From Rhynchopus euleeides (Eukaryota > Euglenozoa > Diplonemea > Diplonemida > Diplonemidae), in the NCBI GenBank assembly GCA_963210315.1, contig OY723292.1:248001-312000 (forward strand): DNA of 64,000 nt, written 5' to 3'. Each line of letters opens with the position of its first letter. Position 1 is the first letter of the stretch. The notes beneath the pieces were generated by a model that was given only the letters and a program-made list of their open reading frames with translations, was not told the DNA's origin and did not search any database. Made by a program: the position numbers and the translations under genes. Shown piece by piece: positions 55,015 to 61,348 of the stretch.

Positions 55015-55064
55015 CAGGACCCTTAGGACCCAAGGCCTTAGGGACGCCGCGCGAACGACCTTCC

Positions 55065-56830
55065 TCATCGTGGCAGGGTGATGTTGTCTTCTACGAGCAC
55101 ACCCCTGGTGTATTTATCCGCCTTCTGCTCTGTCGTCGACACCCAGGAGCACACGATGTGGAGATTTGCCCGCTCCGCGAGCATGAACATATCCCCGATG
55201 ATGCCGTTCGACATATAGTCGGAAGAATGGCCCCTCTGAATGCTGTGCACCGCCGGCAGGTTGTCCACCTTCAAGAGCACCCTCGAAGCTCCCACGGAAC
55301 GAGCCGTAAGGGCCACTGCCTGACGGGCAGCGTACAGTTCCTTGACGTATATGTGCCATTGCCGCATTTCGTTGTCGAAATCGCCCTGGGCCACCTGCAG
55401 CTCGGTACCCTCCAGAACTGCCGCCCACGACGCAGACGACGCATCAGACCACGCTACTACGGAACGTGCCGGGGGTAGGTCCACCCATCTGTTCTCTTGC
55501 ATGCATCGGACCCGCGCCTTGATGTCCTGCACCACCGATGGGCGTACGCTTGTCGCCATGTCCCACTTCGCGACGTCCGAGAGCGTCTCCCGCGATAGGT
55601 CTCTCATGAAGCTCAGCGTGGCGCGGAGGAAGCACAGTGGGCGTCTCGTCGTGTATGAGTGCCACACCAGACTCCCCACCACCTTGTACACACCCCTCGG
55701 GGTTGACTGTCCCTCCAGGACCTCCGTGTACTCCTGGCGTGACAGGAATTTCTGGATCCATTTCGGGTCGGTCCGGAAACGGTGCCTTGCCAGGTCGAAA
55801 GACAGCCCAAACGCCGAGAAGTGCTGGGTCGGGGTCCCGTAGCCCTCCTGGTGGAGGTTCATCTTTGCATTGACGCTGTCGCACCGTTTCATGAATCTGT
55901 GGAACGCCGCCGCCGCGCCTGCTGCCGATGCACCCGTGATGATGAAGTTGTCCACCCATGTCGCCCCCTCGTCCGGGGGGAGCAGTGCTCTGGCCGCCCG
56001 ATGGGCTATGCAGGGAGCGAACTTCCACCCCATGCACAGCGCCTTCATCCGCGTGCACGTGAAGTCTCCGCGAGCCTTGCCCAAGTTCACCCCGAAAAAG
56101 TCGCGGATGTATGGGTGCACTGGGAACTGGTAGAACCAGCTGAGGCCGTCCGTCAGCACCGCCCAATCCGCTCGCACCACTTGCTCGACCACCTCTGTGA
56201 TGCGTGGGAGGAGCATGTCGGGGGGGTGCACCATGCAGCCATTGAGTCTCCGTCCATCGAGTACGAAACGCAGGCCCCCCGAGCTCTTTTCGACAGTGAA
56301 GCCGTGCAGGACCACCTTCGCACTGTCGGCCTCCTCCAGCACCTGGAAGTCCTTCAGCGCCTCGAGGTAGCCCTTCATGTGCTTTGAGATGTTGAGCCGA
56401 AAACTCCTGTCCGCCTCGATGGTCGACAGCGCCCCGGGGAGAAAACACTGCTGGAAGACCTCCTTGTCCGTGATGATGTCCAAAATCCCCGTCAGCTCCC
56501 CTGCTGTGTCCAACTCCCGGAGCCTCTCCAGGTCAATGAAGCTGCGGCAGATGTCCGCGATGTAGTCGGAAGTCGGTGGTTCCTTCACCGCCGGCGGCTT
56601 GCTCCGTGAGGCACCCACTCTGACTGACAGCACCTCGTCGTATAGGGAGTCCAGCCCGGGCCCCGGTTCCTCGGTGTGTTGAGCATCCTCCTCTCTTGTG
56701 GTCTCTGCAGGCCCCTCACTCCGTGGCCGTCCCGTCGGCTTCCTCTCATATTTCTTCGCCTTTGGAAGCCAGGCCACTCCCGGGATGGTGGCTCGCAGCA
56801 AGTCCTTCACATGGCCTCCTTGAGCTTCAG
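55065..56830 (-). CDS. Reverse transcriptase-RNase H of the YR element
   Basis: The open frame runs to 57776, but its upstream third is the out-of-frame image of the recombinase gene, so the real protein probably begins near 56830. RT landmarks: TVEKSSGGLRFVLDGRRLNG, LTDGLSWFYQFPVHPYIRDFFG (motif A Asp), ALCMGWKFAPCIAHRA, and WVDNFIITG where YxDD is expected. The second catalytic Asp is Asn (55947-55949). RNase H: VVAWSDASSASW, then VKELYAARQAVAL, VLLKVDNLPAVHS, and KADKYTRG at the end. There is no ATG near the likely start and the frame is -1 relative to the recombinase gene, so expression by -1 frameshift or re-initiation is possible. Copies DNA/RNA intermediates of the element. The D-to-N change may impair activity or be a lineage variant. 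Confidence 0.88.
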
Positions 56831-57679
56831 GGACATCACCGCCGTCACGTTCACCCTCTGTAAACCTGCCTCCGCCACATACCGCACCAGCGTGTCGGTT
56901 GACTCGTGTCTCGTCAGGAACCGCAGTTCGTCCAGGGGTACCTTCTGTCGGATCAGGTGCTGAGCTGCCCCCCTCCGGAGCGAGTGAGACGTCAGGTCCT
57001 TGTTGACTCGTTGCAGTGCCTTCCCGATGTGGCTGGAGGTGATACACGACCGGAACAGTAGTGCGTGTGGGTCCGTCAGCGCCGTCAGCCTGTCTCGCAG
57101 AACTGCCGTAAGGTCGTCCGGCAGGTGGTGGCCCGTGAACCGCCCCAGCTTGAAAGGGTCGCCCTTGGTCTCGTGCCAGTGTACCGCCACGATCCCGTCC
57201 TCCCGGATGTGTACCTCGCTCTTCTTGAGACGTAACACGTCGGACGCCCGTCCCGCCGTGACCCAGCACATGGCAATCGCCAACCTCCGTAGGGGTTGCT
57301 GCTCGCGCTCCAACGCTGCGGAAACTTCCGCCGGCTGTGCGGGGCGGGCCTGGCTGCTTGGCACTAGTGCGCCCGCCCGCCGCAAACTGCGTCGGTAGTC
57401 CTGGAGGAGCTGAGATTCGGCGATGCGGATGTTGCTGATTCGCCTCAGCGCCCCCGCCACGTCCATGGTATATTGAAGGGCTGAGCTGTGGCTGATGCCA
57501 TCCAGCTCCCTCTTCTTCTCCACCCACAGAATCAGCGCCATGTCGGGGTTGAGCGCCTCTCCATTCTTTTCCTCCCATCCCCTCTTGAACTCCGTATACC
57601 TCCGCAGCGTGCTCTGCATACTCTTCCAGTACGGCCCCGAAACTGCGTTTCCCAGCGTCTCCTGCGCCGCGTTGATCAC
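56807..57679 (-). CDS. Tyrosine recombinase (integrase) of the YR element
   Basis: At least 290 aa. The frame is open upstream of the GTG at 57677-57679 (PDHQQTRV), so the start is uncertain and may lie near the gag stop. The catalytic set of tyrosine recombinases is visible: Arg in VTAGRASDVLRLKKSEV, a candidate Lys in HWHETKGDPF, HSLRRG (His-x-x-Arg), LTRHESTDT (His) and Tyr in LVRYVAE. An N-terminal helical core-binding part is present (YWKSMQSTLRRYTEFKRGW). It would join circular element DNA to the genome. It lies between gag and RT; in most DIRS/Ngaro elements the recombinase gene follows RT. It ends at 56807, overlapping the RT frame. Confidence 0.92.
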   Translation of the reverse strand: MINAAQETLGNAVSGPYWKSMQSTLRRYTEFKRGWEEKNGEALNPDMALILWVEKKRELDGISHSSALQYTMDVAGALRRISNIRIAESQLLQDYRRSLRRAGALVPSSQARPAQPAEVSAALEREQQPLRRLAIAMCWVTAGRASDVLRLKKSEVHIREDGIVAVHWHETKGDPFKLGRFTGHHLPDDLTAVLRDRLTALTDPHALLFRSCITSSHIGKALQRVNKDLTSHSLRRGAAQHLIRQKVPLDELRFLTRHESTDTLVRYVAEAGLQRVNVTAVMSLKLKEAM

Positions 57680-57772
57680 ACGTGTCTGCTGGTGGTCTGG
57701 AAGGGATGTCTCTTGCTGTCGCGGCCTGCCGCCTTGCCTCGGGGGGGGGGAAAGGAGATCTTCGTAGGAGAG

Positions 57773-58840
57773 TCACTGGCTCCGCCCTTTCCCCCCCTTT
57801 CCACCCTTTCCCGGGGCAGGGCGTCCCCCGTCGCGGTCGCGGTTCCGTCTGTCGTAGTCCCTCTCCCTGCCCCTAGGCAGGGAGACCGCGGCCCTGTCCC
57901 GGGAGTACGCCGCGCGTGCACTGTCAGGCATGTCTCCCGCTGCCTTCGCTGCTGCCTCGATCTGCTCTACGAAACGCGAGTGAGTCTTCACGTCAAACCC
58001 CTGCACCGTGCATATCTTGGCCCTCTTCACGTACGTATCGCGGTATGACTTACCCCACGGCCCCAGGACCATGTTCCCTGTCAGCGAGATGATCTGCTTG
58101 TGGATGATGACCATCAGCTCCGCATTTTCCGCAGGGTCAGGCTTCAGGGCGGCGAGCGCGTCGTCGAGCGTCTCCAGTGCCTCAAGCGCTTGCTGCTCGA
58201 AACTGCGAGCTCCGGTGTGCGGCAGCGAGTACTCCCGGAGCGCCTTCCCCACCTCCGCACGGATCAGCGTCCTCACCTGGGGGACCTCCACATTTTTCCA
58301 GGTGGACACGACGTGCGGAGAGAACCCCTTTGGCAGGGCCATTGCCTCCTGCGCCTCCAGCCTGTCCAGTCGCCCCCCCAGCCCCAGAATCAGGTCGCGA
58401 AGTTCCTGGAATTGCTGCTGTGTTGTGAGGGGCTGTCCGGGAGGTTGCGGACCTCCAGGGGCGGGGAGAGGTCCCCCAGGGGCCTGGGGTCCGTCTTGCG
58501 ACACCGACGACGTGTCAGTCACTACATCTGCGGGCAGGTCGTCGGCGCCGCCCATCGCCCGGATCCACTCGCAAACAGGGCATGTCCACCCCGGAGCCTG
58601 GACGTTGTCCACGAACGCGTCCCGTGCGGGCCCCGGGGGAATGTGCGCCCGGAGGCAGGTCACCGTGGCTGAGTGGCCGCAGCGCCAGCATGTGATCGCC
58701 GTACCGTGCGCCGTCGTGCATGTGGGGAACACACACCCGGGTGCCGAGTCTGCGGGGCTACCCGCCGCCAGGGTAGCGGGCACCTCCGACCACTCCACAT
58801 CCCCCACGTGGACCGGGAAGTCGTCCCGTGTCGCCGCCAT
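57773..58840 (-). CDS. Gag-like protein of the YR element
   Basis: 355 aa from the ATG at 58838-58840. The N-terminal 100 residues hold a Cys/His-rich zinc-binding region (CVFPTCTTAHGTAITCWRCGH, then CLRAHIP, then WTCPVCEW). A Pro/Gly linker follows, then a helical segment (QQFQELRDLILGLGGRLDRLEA) that could oligomerise, a conserved-looking core (LMVIIHKQIISLTGN, WGKSYRDTYVKRAK), and a strongly basic R/D/G/K tail ending GGKGGKGRSQ suited to RNA binding. Architecture and position fit a structural Gag protein. No protease or enzyme motif. The stop is followed closely by the recombinase region. Confidence 0.82.
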   Translation of the reverse strand: MAATRDDFPVHVGDVEWSEVPATLAAGSPADSAPGCVFPTCTTAHGTAITCWRCGHSATVTCLRAHIPPGPARDAFVDNVQAPGWTCPVCEWIRAMGGADDLPADVVTDTSSVSQDGPQAPGGPLPAPGGPQPPGQPLTTQQQFQELRDLILGLGGRLDRLEAQEAMALPKGFSPHVVSTWKNVEVPQVRTLIRAEVGKALREYSLPHTGARSFEQQALEALETLDDALAALKPDPAENAELMVIIHKQIISLTGNMVLGPWGKSYRDTYVKRAKICTVQGFDVKTHSRFVEQIEAAAKAAGDMPDSARAAYSRDRAAVSLPRGRERDYDRRNRDRDGGRPAPGKGGKGGKGRSQ

Positions 58841-58881
58841 TTCGCTCCGGGCCCCCCGACCTGTCCCTCACCGACTGCTTG

Positions 58882-59927
58882 AGGTGCTTCTACGGCGTCT
58901 CCTACACGGGTGCAACGGTGTTCCCTACACGGGTTGTGTGCCCCTCGGGCTTGAAGTGCTCCTACGGCGTCTCCTACACGGGTGCAACGGCGTTCCCTAC
59001 ACGGGTTGTGTGCCCCTCGGGCTTGAAGTGCTCCTAACGGCGTTCCCTACACGGGTGCTACGGCGTTCCCTACACGGGTTGTGTGCCCCTCGGGCTTGAA
59101 GTGCTTCTACGGCGTTCCCTACACGGGTGCTACGGCGTTCCCTACACGGGTTGTGTGCCCCTCGGGCTTGAAGTGCTCCTAACGGCGTTCCCTACACGGG
59201 TGCTACGGCGTTCCCTACACGGGTTGTGTGCCCCTCGGGCTTGAAGTGCTTCTACGGCGTTCCCTACACGGGTGCTACGGCGTTCCCTACACGGGTTGTG
59301 TGCCCCTCGGGCTTGAAGTGCTCCTAACGGCGTTCCCTACACGGGTGCTACGGCGTTCCCTACACGGGTTGTGTGCCCCTCGGGCTTGAAGTGCTTCTAC
59401 GGCGTTCCCTACACGGGTGCAACGGCGTTCCCTACACGGGTTGTGTGCCCCTCGGGCTTGAAGTGCTCCTACGGCGTCTCCTACACGGGTGCTACGGCGT
59501 TCCCTACACGGGTTGTGTGCCCCTCGGGATTGAAGTGCTTCTACGGCGTTCCCTACACGGGTGCAGCGGCGTTCCCTACACGGGTTGTGTGCCCCTCGGG
59601 CTTGAAGTGCTTCTACGGCGTTCCCTACACGGGTGCAACGGCGTTCCCTACACGGGTTGTGTGCCCCTCGGGCTTGAAGTGCTCCTACGGCGTCTCCTAC
59701 ACGGGTGCTACGGCGTTCCCTACACGGGTTGTGTGCCCCTCGGGATTGAAGTGCTTCTACGGCGTCTCCTACACGGGTGCTACGGCGTTCCCTACACGGG
59801 TTGTGTGCCCCTCGGGCTTGAAGTGCTCCTACGGCGTTCCCTACACGGTGCTACGGCGTTCCCTACACGGGTTTTGTGCCCCTCGGGCTTGAAATGCTCC
59901 GGCGTTTCCTACACGGTTGTTGTGCCC
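58882..59927. repeat. Minisatellite (~72-bp units) in the leader of the YR element
   Basis: About 14 units built from two 23-24-bp half-units (ACGGCGTTCCCTACACGGGT plus GCTA, GCAA or TGTG) and a GTGCCCCTCGGGCTTGAAGTG segment. Some units carry an extra A (CTCCTAACGG) that shifts frame. It fills the whole interval between the X repeat and the gag ATG. Plus-strand frames of 173 and 195 aa across it are repeat translations, not genes. Confidence 0.93.
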
Positions 59928-59929
59928 AA

Positions 59930-60165
59930 TTTTTTCTTCAGATTTGACAACCAGGTTTAGCGTGGCCTTACCTTGTCGTCCGTCAAATCCTCCTGATGAT
60001 TGTCTGGAAAAACCCAGTGATGTGTTTTGCCTGAAGTGCAGAGGTGAGGTGGAGCAGGTGGAGCACGAAACAGAAGTGATCATGAGTCAGAGGCCAGTAA
60101 GCAGTCCCGAGTCCGTCGCGTCTCTGTAGCATTTCCCGTACCACACAAGTGTGTTATGTGCAAAA
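59930..60165 (-). repeat. Split direct repeat X, terminal copy (A1)
   Basis: 236 bp matching 54724-54959. It is the 5' end of the element on the minus strand, followed outside by an A run (60166-60168). Confidence 0.92.
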
Positions 60166-61348
60166 AAAGGATTGCCGGGTTTCTTTTGCTTTGTTTGTGC
60201 AACCTTCTGGTCACCTGCACGTTGGGGCGTGGAGTGTAGGTGAACAAAACATTGCTCCCGCTGCAACCTTTTTAGTTCTGAACGCCTTCCGTGAGCACGG
60301 TGCGTTTGACACAAAAAACATCACCCAGAGGGCCACAGAATCCCCCAAAACCCCCCAGAAGTCACAGATATGTCCTAGAAGGGGTCGGGAAAATCGGTTT
60401 CGACCACTTTGGAGACCATTTTTGCCCCAGAATACCAGATTTTCCTGATGCAACACTTAGCGCCCCACAAGTTGGTCAAATTGCAACACTTTTTCGAGGT
60501 GGCTCTGGGTGCCCAGAACACCATGTCTCCACCACTGACTGGGGGTCACCATATGGGCCCAAATCCTGCAGGGTTGCGTTGCGTCAAAACCTTGCGACCG
60601 CTGCCTCCAGACCCAGTGCTGCCGCGGTTTGGTGGGCTCGATGGGTATACTTTGATTGGCTGTGGCTGGTCCAGGAGGAAGTGGTGGGACACAAGAGGGT
60701 ATAATGCCCAAGTACAGTACAAACCCCACCAGAAAACAGCCAACTTGGGCGAGGGTGGACGAGGGTGGACGAGGGTGGGCGAGAGTGGGCGACGGTGGTC
60801 GACGGTGGGCGAGTGTGGGCGTGAGTGGTCGACGGTGGTCGAGGGTGGTGCGAGTGCTGGGCGACGCCAAAAAGGCGGCTTGTTTTAGGTCAAATTTACA
60901 GCTTCCTTTTCTGGGGGCTGCTTTTGAGCTGGTGTTTTGCAGGGCTGCAGCTTCCTAGGACACACCAAGCACAACCTCAGCACACCCAACAAGGTGACAC
61001 AATGGCACCGGACGGAGCGTGTGGAGCAGCACGTTAGCGGGTGGGCGCTGCTCATACGTTCGTCTTCATCGCAGCTCCGCAGTGTAAACACGCACGCTTA
61101 AAACTCTGGAAAGTGTCACCTGGAAAGGAGACACTTGGGAAGGACTAACCTGACAAATACACGCAATGATTCAGTGTACAACACACCAAGCACAAACCCG
61201 AAAGGCCTTCGCTCTGTGCCAAACTGTGTCAGCTTGTCTCCTGGGCTCACTTGTCTGCACTTCTGAGTGAAGACCCATACAGCAAAGATCTTGCTAGCAT
61301 TGCACACACCCACAGGGGCCACACTGCGCCACCTGCGTGCACTGCCGA
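60166..61348. other. Repeat-bearing spacer between YR element and WD40 gene
   Basis: No gene. Contains a relative of the 148-bp MITE (about 60731-60892), the second copy of the ~125-bp direct repeat (61055-61185), and a short reverse copy of the GAGCGAAGGCC inverted-repeat element (61203-61272: GGCCTTCGCTCTGTGCC to CACTTCTGAGTGAAGACC). Confidence 0.6.
60731..60892 (+). mobile_element. Decayed relative of the 148-bp MITE
   Basis: The right end AGGCGGCTTGTTTTAGGTCA and the GAGGGTGG/GACGGTGGTC interior match 54095-54242. The left inverted repeat is degenerate (GAAAACAGCCAACTT). Confidence 0.7.

Larger units (their letters stand above)
54611..60165 (-). mobile_element. Tyrosine-recombinase retrotransposon with split direct repeats (Ngaro/VIPER/PAT-like)
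   Basis: Read on the minus strand: a 236-bp repeat X (60165-59930), a 1-kb minisatellite leader, gag-like, recombinase and RT-RNase H genes, a 58-bp repeat Y (55014-54957) overlapping by a few T residues a second X (54959-54724), a 55-bp gap, then a second Y (54668-54611). This A1-body-B1A2-B2 layout is the split direct repeat structure of PAT/Ngaro-type elements. The internal YX junction equals what joining the two element ends would give. Flanks are A/T homopolymers (AAA) with no target duplication, as expected for recombinase insertion. No methyltransferase gene is seen. X and Y copies look identical, which suggests a recent insertion. Confidence 0.92.

Noticed and set aside
55065..57776. 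Single 903-aa protein
   Set aside because: The upstream third (57776 to about 56830) is the out-of-frame image of the recombinase gene, R/G/P-rich and without domain features; only the downstream part is RT-RNase H.
58882..59927. CRISPR-like array
   Set aside because: Units are contiguous near-identical tandem repeats without unique spacers, in a eukaryotic retroelement.
59371..59960. Plus-strand proteins made of 24-residue repeats (GVPYTGATAFPTRVVCPSGL type)
   Set aside because: The minisatellite is open in several frames, units with an extra base shift frame, and the array is the leader of a minus-strand element.
60457..60870. 137-aa minus-strand frame rich in RPPSPTLAH repeats
   Set aside because: Translation of the GAGGGTGG minisatellite core of the MITE relative; similar frames arise at 53810-54220 from the other copy.
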